Assembly: GCA_947497245.1 (NCBI GenBank)
Contig: CANMFO010000005.1
Coordinates: 1-64,000 of the forward strand
Source: an uncultured Flavobacteriaceae bacterium
GTDB taxonomy: Bacteria; Bacteroidota; Bacteroidia; Flavobacteriales; Flavobacteriaceae
Length of the DNA stretch: 64,000 nt
Direction: 5' to 3'
Shown here piece after piece: positions 27,793 through 37,217 of this stretch. Position numbers and translations under genes: made by a program. The notes under the pieces were generated by a model. The model had not been told where the DNA came from and did no database searches. It saw only the letters and a program-made list of their open reading frames with translations. The first letter of the stretch is position 1; every line of letters starts with the position of its first letter.

Positions 27793-28620
27793 TTAACCCA
27801 GCACATGGTGATCTATGATTTCCTGATAGCCGATCTGTAGGTTCTTGGGGAGTTTGTTTTCTTTGGGCAAAACCGCCAAATAACGTTCTTCATTGGTGGT
27901 GTACACCCGTTTATAGATGGGATTGAAGCTGCCTATGCGGTCAATGATTTCCCTTATAAAGTCGTCATGGTGCACAAGGTCATTGCTACCCAAGTGAAAG
28001 ATCCCGCTTTTATCCCGATTGATCAGGTAGTGTACCTGCTGGGTAAACTTGTCGTCGTTGGTGACATTCACGACCAGGTTGGGAAAAACCTCCACGGGAA
28101 GATTGTTTTGGATGTTCCCCTTAATTTCCTTTACCCTTGGCGATTGGTTGCCGAACACCATGGGGATTCTCAAAATTCCCATTTTCTTTTTGGGGAGGCG
28201 AAGGAGCATGTTCTCGATCTTGATCTTCAACCGGCCATAGACGCTGTCCGAAAGGGTTTTGTCGTATTCATAGGAAGGGTATTTGCTGTAGGCGTCAAAA
28301 ACATTGGCCGAGGACAGAAAGTAAATCTTACAATCGTGCTTGGATACATATTCGACCAGATGTTGGTGTGCCTGTATCTGTCCCGCAAAATTGCCCCTGA
28401 GCGCCGAGATGATCAGCTGTGGGCGTACCTTTTCGAGTATTTCAAAAACATCGTCTTCCTCCAGGTCGTACCGGAAGAACTGTTTGTTGCCTTCAAAAGA
28501 CCTTCTTGCATTAAAAAAAGTTCCGTAGGTGTCAAAATATCCGCAGAGTTCTTTATAGAGGGCATTGCCCAAAAAGCCGCTTCCTCCCAAGATCAATATT
28601 TTTTTTGCTCCCTCTTGCAC
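27793..28620 (-). CDS. NAD(P)-dependent sugar-nucleotide epimerase/reductase (RmlD-like SDR)
   Basis: 275 aa. The Rossmann motif GGSGFLG (12-18), Ser103-Ser104 (FLSSANVFDAYSKYPSYEYD) and the catalytic pair Tyr128/Lys132 (YGRLK) define an extended SDR. LRIPMVFG and the 'GIFHLGSNDLVHHDDFI' stretch resemble RmlD (dTDP-4-dehydrorhamnose reductase). The rest of a rhamnose pathway is not present here, so the sugar is unknown. It is 26 bp after gcvT, same strand. Confidence 0.8.
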   Translation of the reverse strand: MQEGAKKILILGGSGFLGNALYKELCGYFDTYGTFFNARRSFEGNKQFFRYDLEEDDVFEILEKVRPQLIISALRGNFAGQIQAHQHLVEYVSKHDCKIYFLSSANVFDAYSKYPSYEYDKTLSDSVYGRLKIKIENMLLRLPKKKMGILRIPMVFGNQSPRVKEIKGNIQNNLPVEVFPNLVVNVTNDDKFTQQVHYLINRDKSGIFHLGSNDLVHHDDFIREIIDRIGSFNPIYKRVYTTNEERYLAVLPKENKLPKNLQIGYQEIIDHHVLG

Positions 28621-28646
28621 CTTCCTTTTCTCTTCCGTTGCCGGAT

Positions 28647-29732
28647 TTAACCCTTATAGAATGGGAGTTTCACAACGGTTGCAGGAACCGCGTTCTTTCG
28701 TATCTGGACCTGTATTTTGCTCCCGACCGTCGAGAAAATGGTGGGAACGTAACCCAGACCAATGCCCTTGCCCAACGACGGCGACATGGTTCCCGAGGTC
28801 ACAACGCCAATTTTTTTACCGTTGCCATCCACAATATCGTAATCCTGGCGGGGAATGCCCCTATCGTCCAGTTCAAAGGCGATGAGTTTCCGCTCCGGGC
28901 CATGTGCCTTTTCGCTGGCCAGTGCCTCACTGTTTACAAACTCCTTTCCAAATTTGGTGATCCACCCCAGTCCAGCTTCCAAAGGAGAGGTGGTTTCATC
29001 AATGTCATTTCCGTAGAGGCAATAACCCATTTCCAATCGTAGCGTATCCCGGGCCGCCAATCCTATGGGTTTTATACCGAAATCGGAACCGGCTTCAAAA
29101 ACCATGTCCCAAATCTGCTGCACCTCCCCATTTTTACAATAGATTTCAAAGCCTCCGGAGCCGGTGTACCCGGTAGCCGAGATGATTACATGATCGATGC
29201 CCGCAAAATCCGCCACGACAAAATTGTAGAACTTAATTTCGGACAGGTCCACGGAAGTTAAGGGTTGCATCGCTTCCACCGCTTTGGGCCCCTGTATGGC
29301 CAAGAGGGAATAGTTATCTGAAAGATTTCGCATTTCCGCACCGAAATCGGCATTGTATTTGGCGATATGATCCCAATCCTTGTCGATATTGGAAGCGTTT
29401 ACCACCAATAAATACTGTTCTTCCTTAATGCGGTAAACGATAAGGTCGTCTACAATGCCCCCTGTCTCGTTGGGCAAACAGCTGTATTGTGCCTTTCCAA
29501 TGGTGAGTTTTGAAGCATCGTTCGATGTCACCTTTTGGATAAGGGCCAGTGCTTCTGGGCCTGAAATCAGAAACTCCCCCATATGGGAAACATCGAAAAC
29601 ACCCACTCCCTTCCGAACGGTTTCATGCTCGATATTTACCCCCTCATAAGAAACGGGCATAAGGTACCCTGCAAAGGGAACCATTTTTGCCCCTAGGGCC
29701 TCGTGGGTTTTTGATAATGCTATATGCTTCAT
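28647..29732 (-). CDS. gcvT: Aminomethyltransferase (glycine cleavage T protein)
   Basis: 361 aa, standard length. Transfers the aminomethyl carbon from lipoyl-H protein to tetrahydrofolate. [58 protein letters not shown] and [17 protein letters not shown] are diagnostic. gcvP and gcvH are not in the window. It has a -7 element upstream; no glycine riboswitch was seen in the short leader. Confidence 0.96.
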   Translation of the reverse strand: MKHIALSKTHEALGAKMVPFAGYLMPVSYEGVNIEHETVRKGVGVFDVSHMGEFLISGPEALALIQKVTSNDASKLTIGKAQYSCLPNETGGIVDDLIVYRIKEEQYLLVVNASNIDKDWDHIAKYNADFGAEMRNLSDNYSLLAIQGPKAVEAMQPLTSVDLSEIKFYNFVVADFAGIDHVIISATGYTGSGGFEIYCKNGEVQQIWDMVFEAGSDFGIKPIGLAARDTLRLEMGYCLYGNDIDETTSPLEAGLGWITKFGKEFVNSEALASEKAHGPERKLIAFELDDRGIPRQDYDIVDGNGKKIGVVTSGTMSPSLGKGIGLGYVPTIFSTVGSKIQVQIRKNAVPATVVKLPFYKG

Positions 29733-29751
29733 GTTTTCCGAATTGGCTGCG

Positions 29752-29759
29752 CAAATTTA
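29752..29759 (-). promoter_or_regulatory. -7 element of gcvT
   Basis: TAAATTTG on the reverse strand fits TAnnTTTG, 19 bp before the gcvT ATG. The nearest TTG is only 13 bp upstream, so the -33 part is weak. Confidence 0.45.
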
Positions 29760-29824
29760 TTGAATTAATCGGCAATAGTCAGAAGGGAAATACGATGTTT
29801 TTGCACAAAGTATTGTTAAATGGA

Positions 29825-31135
29825 TTACCGTTCGGCCTGCAGTCCTTTCAGCAGATAGGACTTCAAATCTTGATAGGTATCTATTTTGATGGATTTCTTT
29901 TCCCTGTCCATAACTTTTTGGATTTGCTGCGGGATGTCAAGAACATGCCCAATAGTCTCTTCAACGACATCCAAAAATTTTACCGGATGGGCGGTTTCCA
30001 AAAAAATGCCGTATACCCCGGAATTCGTTTTCATATATTTTTTCAACCCCAAATAACCTACCGCACCATGGGGGTCGGCAATATAGCCCGAATCCAAGTA
30101 TATCTTGGACAGGGCCTCCTTGGTCTCTTTATCGGTAAAGGCGTAGGACGAAAGATGTCTTGTCAGGGCCTCGAAATTATCACCGAACAAACGCCTGATG
30201 CGTATAAAGTTGCTGGGGTCGCCCACGTCCATTGCGTTGGAAATCGTGGCTGTGGAGGGTTTGGGGCGGTACTCCCCGCTTAGCATGTATTTTGGCACGG
30301 TGTCATTGACGTTCGTGGCGGCCACAAAATGTTCGACCGGCATACCCAAGCGTTGGGCGACCATACCTGCGCAGATATTGCCAAAATTACCACTGGGCAC
30401 CGAAAACACGATTTCCCTTCCTTTTTGTTTTACCTGCCTATAAGCGAACAAAAAGTAGAACAATTGGGGCAACCACCTGGCGACATTGATTGAATTTGCC
30501 GATGTCAGTTGCATTCGACCCAACAGTTCACCATCCAAAAAGGCGGTCTTCACCATTTTCTGGCAATCATCAAAAGTGCCGTCGACCTCCAGGGCCGTGA
30601 CGTTCTGACCCAGGGTGGTCAACTGACGTTCCTGAATGTCGCTTACCTTTCCACTAGGGTAGAGGATAACCACATTTACGCCCCCAACCCCCAAAAAACC
30701 ATTGGCCACGGCACCCCCCGTATCTCCTGAAGTGGCGACCAAAACGGTGATCTCGGTGTTTGTTCCTTCCGAGAAATAGCCCAGGCAGCGTGCCATAAAT
30801 CGGGCGCCCACATCTTTGAACGCCATGGTAGGGCCATGAAAAAGCTCCAAGGTGGCTATGTTCTCCTCGATTTCCACTATTGGAAAATCAAAATCAAGCA
30901 CCTCGGCCAAGATGGATTTCAACTTTTCATCGGGTACTGTATCGCCAACAAATTGTCGGATCGCACGGAACGCGATTTCTTGATGGGACAGCGTGCCTAT
31001 TTCCTCAAAAAAGGAAGGGAGGAGCGCATCGATCCGCTCTGGAAAATACAATCCACGATCCGGTGCGATACCCTGGATCACGGCTTTTTTGAAGGATACG
31101 CTGGGAGCCTGTTTGTTTATGCTGTAAAATTTCAA
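29825..31135 (-). CDS. thrC: Threonine synthase
   Basis: 436 aa. The PLP enzyme that converts O-phosphohomoserine to threonine. ELFHGPTMAFKDVGARF carries the PLP lysine, with ATSGDTGGAVA and VPSGNFGN also present. The family N-terminus (FYSINKQAPSVSFKKAV) begins exactly after a TTG codon at 31135, read as Met (MKFYS). The nearest in-frame ATG is 13 codons upstream (31174) and adds non-homologous residues. It is the last gene of the thrA-thrB-thrC operon. Confidence 0.94.
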   Translation of the reverse strand: MKFYSINKQAPSVSFKKAVIQGIAPDRGLYFPERIDALLPSFFEEIGTLSHQEIAFRAIRQFVGDTVPDEKLKSILAEVLDFDFPIVEIEENIATLELFHGPTMAFKDVGARFMARCLGYFSEGTNTEITVLVATSGDTGGAVANGFLGVGGVNVVILYPSGKVSDIQERQLTTLGQNVTALEVDGTFDDCQKMVKTAFLDGELLGRMQLTSANSINVARWLPQLFYFLFAYRQVKQKGREIVFSVPSGNFGNICAGMVAQRLGMPVEHFVAATNVNDTVPKYMLSGEYRPKPSTATISNAMDVGDPSNFIRIRRLFGDNFEALTRHLSSYAFTDKETKEALSKIYLDSGYIADPHGAVGYLGLKKYMKTNSGVYGIFLETAHPVKFLDVVEETIGHVLDIPQQIQKVMDREKKSIKIDTYQDLKSYLLKGLQAER

Positions 31136-31227
31136 TTTTAAATGTATTAGTTCGTTGTTTGAAAATCGGACCAAGGTCGGTCATAGGACGTTCCCGGTCC
31201 ACTGCCAAGTACGTTCTTGTTTTTAGT

Positions 31228-32154
31228 TCATAGCCTTCGAACCCCTTCTGTATTTATCTTGGATACGTGTACATCATGGGCGACCCCAATGTGCCGATAT
31301 ACGCCCTCCATGGCATTTGCCACCTTGTCAGCTATTTCCTTCCCTCGGCTGAACGCAAAAATGGACGGTCCCGAGCCCGAAATACCGCCTCCCAGTGCCC
31401 CCGATTTTTGGGCCTCGGACCTCACGGCATCAAAACCTGGGATCAATATGGACCGAATGGGCTCTACGATATGATCCTGTAGGGAGCGGCCTATCAACGC
31501 ATAATCTTCCATGAACAAGCCGGCAATCAACCCGCCGACATTGCCCCATTGCTTGATACCGTCCTTCAAGCTTATATTGGTCTTCAAAATTTTTCTGGAA
31601 TCCGAAGTCTTTACCTCGATCTGTGGATGGATCACCGTGGCGTACAGTTCCGCCGGGCTGTGAATGGGTATAATATCCAAAGGCCCATAACTGCGTACCA
31701 AGGTAAACCCTCCAAAAAGGGCTGGGGCCACATTGTCGGCATGTGCGACCCCACTGGCAAGCTTTTCGCCCGCCATGGCGAACTGTACCAGCTGCAATGT
31801 AGAAAACGGATTTCCCAACAATTCGTTCATTGCCCAAACAGCACCTGAGGAGCTTGCGGCACTGCTTCCAATGCCACTGCCCGCCTTAATTTTTTTATAG
31901 ATTTCGATTTCAAATCCGCCTGAATGACCGCTTTGCTCCAGAAGGGCCATACCCGCAACACCTGCCACGTTCAAATGGGTTTCCATTGGGAGGTCCTGAC
32001 CTTCGAGTTTGCTGATCTTTATTCCCTTTTCCGGGATTTTCCGAACCACCATCTCATCCCCTACGCCATCGAGGGCAACGCCCAGGACATCGAACCCACA
32101 GGAAATATTGGCTATGGTAGCCGGACAGAATACCTTGATCTCGTTTTTATCCAT
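31228..32154 (-). CDS. thrB: Homoserine kinase
   Basis: 308 aa from the ATG at 32154 (an alternative ATG is at 32169). A GHMP kinase: CPATIANISCGFDVLG at the N-terminus, the ATP loop KAGSGIGSSAASSSGAV and GISGSGPSIFAF near the C-terminus. Supplies O-phosphohomoserine to ThrC. It lies 97 bp after thrA and 92 bp before thrC, in pathway order. Confidence 0.96.
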   Translation of the reverse strand: MDKNEIKVFCPATIANISCGFDVLGVALDGVGDEMVVRKIPEKGIKISKLEGQDLPMETHLNVAGVAGMALLEQSGHSGGFEIEIYKKIKAGSGIGSSAASSSGAVWAMNELLGNPFSTLQLVQFAMAGEKLASGVAHADNVAPALFGGFTLVRSYGPLDIIPIHSPAELYATVIHPQIEVKTSDSRKILKTNISLKDGIKQWGNVGGLIAGLFMEDYALIGRSLQDHIVEPIRSILIPGFDAVRSEAQKSGALGGGISGSGPSIFAFSRGKEIADKVANAMEGVYRHIGVAHDVHVSKINTEGVRRL

Positions 32155-32251
32155 GCTTTTTGCAATCATTGACAGAAGCGCAGGGAAGACGCAGTATTTT
32201 TAGTACTTGTTCCGGAGTTCCGGATCGGTTCCCTTAGCGGCCGTGGTGTTT

Positions 32252-34696
32252 TTAAAAGTTACCAATTCTAATGATATCCGCAAAGATACCGGAAGCCGTA
32301 ACATCGGCCCCCGCTCCCGCCCCTTTAATGATCAAGGGTTGGTCAGGGTACCGTTCCGTATAAAAAAGGACAATATTGTCGCTTCCCTCCAAATTGTAAA
32401 AATCATGCCCCTTGGGAATTTGCTGTAGGCCGACACTTGCCGTTCCATCTTCGAACTGGGCCACATATTTTAACCTGCTATTTGCCGCCATCGCTTCGCT
32501 GTACAGTTTCTGAAAATCAGCCTCATGTTCCTTTAAGGAGGCAAAAAAATCTTCGTTGTTATCGGTTTCCAGGCTTTTACTGGGCAAAAACGAGCTGTTT
32601 TCAATATCCTCGATTTCCAGTTTGCTGCCACTTTCCCGAGCGAGAATCAGAATTTTTCGCATCACGTCTATCCCGCTCAGGTCTATCTTTGGATCGGGTT
32701 CGGTGAAGCCTTCTTCCTGCGCTTGCTTTACGATGTCATGAAAACTCGTCTTGTCATTAAAATTATTAAAAACAAAATTGAGACTTCCGGAAAGTACCGC
32801 CTGGATTTTCAAAACCTTGTCCCCCGAGACGATCAGGTGTTTTAAGGTATCTATGATCGGAAGTCCGGCACCTACGTTGGTTTCGAACAAAAATGGCGCA
32901 TTGTACCGTCTGGAAAGGTCCTTTAGTTCGCTGTAACTCCCATAGGTGGAGGAGCAAGCTATTTTATTGCAGGTGACCACAGAGATGCTGTTGCCCAAAT
33001 AGGAAGGGTAGGTTTCGGAAACTGCCTGACTGGCGGTATTGTCGACAAATATACTGTTCCGATAGTTGAGCTGGTTCACTTTTTCCATGAATTTGGTCCG
33101 GTCGGCTTTTTCCCCATGGGCTATTTGGTCCTGCCAATTTTTTAGGTCGATGCCGTTCTCGTCGAAGACCATGGTACGTGAATTTGACATCCCTATAATT
33201 CGGATGTTCAGTTTTAAATTGTCCCTGAGGTATTTTTTTTGGCTATGGACCTGCATCAAAAACCTGGACCCCACGTTTCCGACGCCCATTACAAAGAGAT
33301 TGAGCTGTTTGATGTTCTCCTCGAAAAACTCCTCGTGAAGTGAGTTGAGCGCTTTTTTAACGTCGGCCTTATCGATTACGGCCGATATGTTCCGCTCGGA
33401 AGCCCCCTGTGCAATGACCCTGATATTCACATTGTTCCGCCCGAGCGTGCTGAACATTTTCCCACTCAGGCCCTGGTGGCTTTTCATGTTGTCGCCCACA
33501 AGGGCAATTATGGCCAAGCCTTTTTCGGCGGTTACCTGTTTGATCTTTTCCCTTTCTATCTCATATTCGAAAGCGCGGTTCACCGCCTGCAGGGCCCTGT
33601 CGATATCGGAATCGGAGATTCCCACACAGATCGAATGTTCCGATGAGGCCTGGGTAATGAGCACTACGCTGATCTCTGCCTGGGACAGTACTTCGAAAAA
33701 GCGCTTGGAAATTCCTGGAATCCCCACCATTCCGGGCCCCTCCAATTCCAAAAGGGCAATGTTTTCTATATGGCTGATACCGCGAACCGTCTTTCCTTTC
33801 CCATTTTTGTTTTTGGTGATCAAGGTACCGGCCGCTCCGGGGTCAAAAGTGTTTTTAATGACCATGGAGATCCCTTTGGACAAAATGGGCTGAATGGTCG
33901 GGGAGTACAATACCTTGGCACCAAAATGCGAAAGCTCCATGGCTTCTTCATAGGAAATGTGCGGGATGGACTTGGCTTGTTTGACCAATTTCGGATTGGC
34001 GGTGTACATTCCGCTCACGTCGGTCCAGATTTCAAGTCGTTCGGCAGCTACGGCAGCCGAAAAGATGGCGGCCGTATAATCCGACCCGCCTCGGCCCAAA
34101 GTGGTAGAGTTCCCGCTTTCGGAAGAGGCGATAAACCCTCCAAGCACCACGACCTTATGGGGGACCGCTTTGAAGTATTCGAGGCAATTTTTGTTGGTAA
34201 GCTCGAAATTGACCACTGCTTTTCCGTATGCCTCGTTGGTTTTGATCAGCTCCCTGCTGTCCTTATGGGCAGCGTCCATTCCTTCGGAAACAAAATATTC
34301 ACTAATGATATAGGACGATAGCAATTCCCCGAAGCTGACGATCTTATCAGAGAGTTTGGAGGTGATCTCGCCGATCAAAAAAGCACCTTCCAATAAAGTT
34401 TCCAGGATATTCAACTCACTTTTTACCTTGCTGAGCACCCTGCTCTGCGCTTGGATCGGAATTAGCTCCTTAACGGTCAACAAATGTCGATCCTCAATGG
34501 TTTTGACCACATCCACATAATTCTTGTCCTGTTCGGAAGCCAGGGTAGCGGTTTTCAAGAGTAGGTCGGTAATACCGCCCAAGGCGGAGACCACCACCAG
34601 GGTCTTGTCGCTACGGGTATCGGAAACAATATTTTTTACACGGGATATCGTATTTGCATTGGCCACGGAAGTGCCGCCGAACTTTAGAACTTGCAT
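32252..34696 (-). CDS. thrA: Bifunctional aspartate kinase / homoserine dehydrogenase I
   Basis: 814 aa, the usual length. The N-terminal aspartokinase (MQVLKFGGTSVANANTI; ~1-290) is followed by two ACT domains for threonine feedback (~310-460), then homoserine dehydrogenase with its dinucleotide motif (VMGVGNVGSRFL) and KIQAVLSGSLNFVFN. First gene of thrABC. Upstream are a consensus promoter (34875-34905) and a Thr-rich leader peptide (34768-34857), so transcription attenuation is likely in addition to ACT-mediated feedback. Confidence 0.97.
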   Translation of the reverse strand: MQVLKFGGTSVANANTISRVKNIVSDTRSDKTLVVVSALGGITDLLLKTATLASEQDKNYVDVVKTIEDRHLLTVKELIPIQAQSRVLSKVKSELNILETLLEGAFLIGEITSKLSDKIVSFGELLSSYIISEYFVSEGMDAAHKDSRELIKTNEAYGKAVVNFELTNKNCLEYFKAVPHKVVVLGGFIASSESGNSTTLGRGGSDYTAAIFSAAVAAERLEIWTDVSGMYTANPKLVKQAKSIPHISYEEAMELSHFGAKVLYSPTIQPILSKGISMVIKNTFDPGAAGTLITKNKNGKGKTVRGISHIENIALLELEGPGMVGIPGISKRFFEVLSQAEISVVLITQASSEHSICVGISDSDIDRALQAVNRAFEYEIEREKIKQVTAEKGLAIIALVGDNMKSHQGLSGKMFSTLGRNNVNIRVIAQGASERNISAVIDKADVKKALNSLHEEFFEENIKQLNLFVMGVGNVGSRFLMQVHSQKKYLRDNLKLNIRIIGMSNSRTMVFDENGIDLKNWQDQIAHGEKADRTKFMEKVNQLNYRNSIFVDNTASQAVSETYPSYLGNSISVVTCNKIACSSTYGSYSELKDLSRRYNAPFLFETNVGAGLPIIDTLKHLIVSGDKVLKIQAVLSGSLNFVFNNFNDKTSFHDIVKQAQEEGFTEPDPKIDLSGIDVMRKILILARESGSKLEIEDIENSSFLPSKSLETDNNEDFFASLKEHEADFQKLYSEAMAANSRLKYVAQFEDGTASVGLQQIPKGHDFYNLEGSDNIVLFYTERYPDQPLIIKGAGAGADVTASGIFADIIRIGNF

Positions 34697-34745
34697 GATG
34701 ATAATAAATTAATGTATACTTTTATGAAGGGCGATAAATCGCAAA

Positions 34746-34844
34746 AACGGACGGATATATAGTTGTTTACCCCAAAGGGGTAGTGGTACCTGTAATAGTA
34801 CGACCATGGCCTGTGCTTGGAAAATTTGCCTTTATGTCCGTTTG
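34746..34844 (-). promoter_or_regulatory. Candidate attenuator structure in thr leader RNA
   Basis: Two arms, AAACGGAC (34837-34844) near the start of the leader peptide and GTCCGTTT (34746-34753) just before a short T-run (34744-34748), are perfect complements. Inside lies a 6-bp hairpin, TACCCC-TTT-GGGGTA, that overlaps the end and stop of the leader peptide (ending at 34768). These are the elements needed for alternative folding controlled by a ribosome stalled at Thr codons. The actual terminator/antiterminator pairing is inferred, and the T-tract is short. Confidence 0.45.
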
Positions 34845-34857
34845 ATGAAGTTGCATT
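34768..34857 (-). CDS. thrL: thr operon leader peptide (attenuation control)
   Basis: A 29-codon frame, ATG at 34857 to TAA at 34768, lies between the thr promoter and thrA. Its C-terminal third reads RTITGTTTPLG: five Thr and one Ile in the last eleven residues, with seven Thr overall. Clusters of Thr and Ile codons are the hallmark of thr leader peptides (E. coli ThrL is similarly rich). The ATG is about 12 nt from the predicted transcript start, and thrA starts 71 bp after the stop. A longer frame across this region in another phase (34684-34887) has no such bias and is rejected. Confidence 0.75.
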
Positions 34858-34874
34858 TTTTACTTGTAAAACCC

Positions 34875-34905
34875 AAAAGTAGTACATTTAAGGCCTTATG
34901 CAAAT
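34875..34905 (-). promoter_or_regulatory. Consensus promoter of the thrABC operon
   Basis: On the reverse strand TTTG (34902-34905), a 19-bp spacer and TACTTTTG (34875-34882) match the Bacteroidetes consensus. The predicted start near 34868 gives a ~170-nt leader before thrA. Confidence 0.82.
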
Positions 34906-35058
34906 GTTTTCCGCCATTTTTGCCAATTTGGCAACATATGACAACTTATTTTACTTAAATGGAACCCGAGGGTCCGAAAGAGCGATTAAAACGGCCCAGG
35001 TCAAGGGCCTTGCATCTTGGGGCCGTCCAATAATTCTGGAAAAAACAGAAACGAGCAC

Positions 35059-36606
35059 ATGAAAATCTTTTCCGCACAGCAGATCTATGCCGCCGACAAG
35101 TTCACCATTGAAAAGCAGGGTATCTCAAGTGATGCTCTGATGGAACGTGCCGCCATCCAAATTTTTGATTGGATCCATACCCGGATGCAGGGGGCCCAGG
35201 TCAAGATCCACTTGTTCTGCGGTATCGGTAACAACGGAGGGGATGGTATAGCCCTGGCGCGGCATTTGCAGGAGCATGGTTACAATATCGCGGTGTACGT
35301 TGTAAATTACAGCAAAACAAGATCAAAGGATTTCCTGATCAATCTGGAGCGCTTGAAAGACCGGAAGATTTGGCCAGAATTTTTGGATTCGGATTGTACA
35401 TTTCCCGAAATTGGCAGGGACGATATTATCGTCGATGCCATTTTTGGTATCGGCCTCAACAGACCACCAGATCCTTGGGTGGTCAAATTGATGCGGTACC
35501 TGCACGAAACGGAGGCTTTTACATTGTCCGTGGACGTGCCTTCCGGATTGTATATGGACCGGGGATTGGTGCAGGCCGAGGCTGCCGTAAGGGCAAATTA
35601 TGTACTGAGTTTTCAGGCCCCTAAATTGGTGTTTTTTTTGCCGCAGACCGGAATTTACAGCAATCAATGGGAGATATTGGACATTGGTTTGGACCAGGAA
35701 TACCTGACGGGCACCGAAACCATCTACGAGCTTATAGGTAAAAATGAAGTATTGCCCATATACAGGCCCCGTGAGAAGTTCTCCCATAAAGGCACCTACG
35801 GGCACTCCTATATTGTTGGCGGAAGCCATGGAAAAATAGGGGCCGTCCATTTGGCGGCCAAGGCGTGCCTGAAGACCGGTAGCGGGCTGGTTACCGTTTA
35901 TGTGCCAAAATGCGGCCTGGTCCCGCTGCAGACCAATTTTCCCGAGGCCATGGTGCATGCCGATACAGGGGAAACCCATATTTCGGATATCCAATTCGAT
36001 CCGGATGGGAAAACGGTCGCGATCGGGGTAGGCATGGGAAAGGATGCGACCACGGTAAAGACATTTTCGGAATTCCTTACAAAGGCCAAGGGCCCTATGG
36101 TCATTGATGCCGATGGTCTCAATATCCTGTCCGAGAACAAGGCATTGCTCAAAAAGTTGCCAAAAGATTCTGTTTTGACCCCACACCCCAAAGAACTGGA
36201 ACGTCTGATCGGAAAGTGGAAAGACGATTTTGATAAATTGAAAAAAGGCCATGCGTTCTCCCAAAAGCATCAGTGCGTCCTGATTATCAAGGGTGCCCAT
36301 ACGATAAGCTTGTACCAAGGTAGGGGATATGTGAATACGACCGGAAATCCGGGTATGGCCACCGCGGGAAGCGGGGATGTGCTGACCGGGATGATCTCAG
36401 GATTAATGGCACAGGGGCATCGGGCCCTGGAAGCGTCCATTTTTGGAGTGTACCTTCACGGTAGGGCAGGGGACATCGCTGTTGAAGAAAGTGGGTACCA
36501 AGCCCTGGTCGCTTCGAATATCGTGGATGCGATAGGCAAGGCGTTCCTCGATCTGTTTGCCCTTCCCGAAACGCCCGCTCCCGAGGGGGAGGATGGTGAT
36601 CCGTAG
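35059..36606 (+). CDS. nnr: Bifunctional NAD(P)H-hydrate epimerase / ADP-dependent dehydratase
   Basis: 515 aa. Repairs hydrated NAD(P)H. The N-terminal YjeF epimerase domain (MKIFSAQQIYAADKFTIEKQ; FCGIGNNGGDGIALARHL; DAIFGIGLNRPP) spans ~1-215. The C-terminal ribokinase-like dehydratase (~230-505) has SYIVGGSHGKIGAVHLAAKA, VIDADGLN, LTPHPKELERL and TTGNPGMATAGSGDVLTGMI. The frame opens at 35017, but MKIFS at 35059 fits homologues. It converges on the next gene with a 9-bp gap. Confidence 0.94.
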   Translation: MKIFSAQQIYAADKFTIEKQGISSDALMERAAIQIFDWIHTRMQGAQVKIHLFCGIGNNGGDGIALARHLQEHGYNIAVYVVNYSKTRSKDFLINLERLKDRKIWPEFLDSDCTFPEIGRDDIIVDAIFGIGLNRPPDPWVVKLMRYLHETEAFTLSVDVPSGLYMDRGLVQAEAAVRANYVLSFQAPKLVFFLPQTGIYSNQWEILDIGLDQEYLTGTETIYELIGKNEVLPIYRPREKFSHKGTYGHSYIVGGSHGKIGAVHLAAKACLKTGSGLVTVYVPKCGLVPLQTNFPEAMVHADTGETHISDIQFDPDGKTVAIGVGMGKDATTVKTFSEFLTKAKGPMVIDADGLNILSENKALLKKLPKDSVLTPHPKELERLIGKWKDDFDKLKKGHAFSQKHQCVLIIKGAHTISLYQGRGYVNTTGNPGMATAGSGDVLTGMISGLMAQGHRALEASIFGVYLHGRAGDIAVEESGYQALVASNIVDAIGKAFLDLFALPETPAPEGEDGDP

Positions 36607-36615
36607 GGGTGCCGT

Positions 36616-37017
36616 TTATTTGGCCTTTACCCTTCGCTTTACCCAGTTAAGAGCATTGTTGTATTCAATAAAGAACTTCATCGGTTTTTTATAGAACAGC
36701 TTTTCGATCTTAAAGTTGTGCATGTCCATTTCCTTTATCGAAACAATGGCAAATGCCTTAAGATTGTCGAGTCCCCGCAAATAGGTATAGATTGTTGGAT
36801 CGATGGCATAGGAATGCTTCCGGAGACTGATATAGCCAAAACTTCTGTCCCTGAAATGAATTTCTGAAATGCCGATGATCTGGTATGCCCGCTCCAAGGT
36901 CAAAGTTGCCCCTTCGTCGAAAATGGATACCATATAATCATCATAAACCTGTACTTTACCAATTTCCAATTGATACTCCCTAACTACAATAGTCTTTTTG
37001 GATTGTCCCACTTTCAT
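36616..37017 (-). CDS. Conserved hypothetical protein, possibly SpoIIAA/STAS-like
   Basis: 133 aa, no signal peptide, basic (ends NWVKRRVKAK). VQVYDDYMVSIFDEGATLTLERAYQII, then LRGLDNLKAFAIVSIKEMDMHNFKI suggests an alpha/beta fold like the STAS-related DUF proteins common in Flavobacteriia. I do not recognise a specific family or function. A TACTTTCG near-consensus -7 lies upstream at 37044-37051. Confidence 0.65.
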   Translation of the reverse strand: MKVGQSKKTIVVREYQLEIGKVQVYDDYMVSIFDEGATLTLERAYQIIGISEIHFRDRSFGYISLRKHSYAIDPTIYTYLRGLDNLKAFAIVSIKEMDMHNFKIEKLFYKKPMKFFIEYNNALNWVKRRVKAK

Positions 37018-37163
37018 TATGTGTATGTTATAGTGTCTCGAAACGAAAGTAGCGGTATGCCCAGAACTTTGGTAAAATAATAGATTAAAGGCTTAAATAT
37101 CGTTTATATTGCCATTCCTTCGGTACGGCTGTATTTTAATTCTTACCTGCCCACATTTTGCAC

Positions 37164-37193
37164 AAAAAAAAAGGAGCCCATTTTAGGACTCCC
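37164..37193 (-). terminator. Terminator of clpC
   Basis: On the reverse strand GGAGTCC, a 6-nt loop and GGGCTCC (one G-U pair) are followed by a long T-run. It lies just after the clpC stop. Confidence 0.9.
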
Positions 37194-37217
37194 TTAGGTG
37201 TTATTTTCCTACTATTA

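Noticed and set aside
34684-34887. 67-codon reverse-strand frame in the thr leader region
   Set aside because: It starts only a few bases from the predicted transcript start and shows no Thr bias or family motif; the 29-codon leader in another frame explains the region better.
35323-36318. 331-codon reverse-strand frame
   Set aside because: Entirely antisense to nnr, which has full domain support; no family motifs in the frame.
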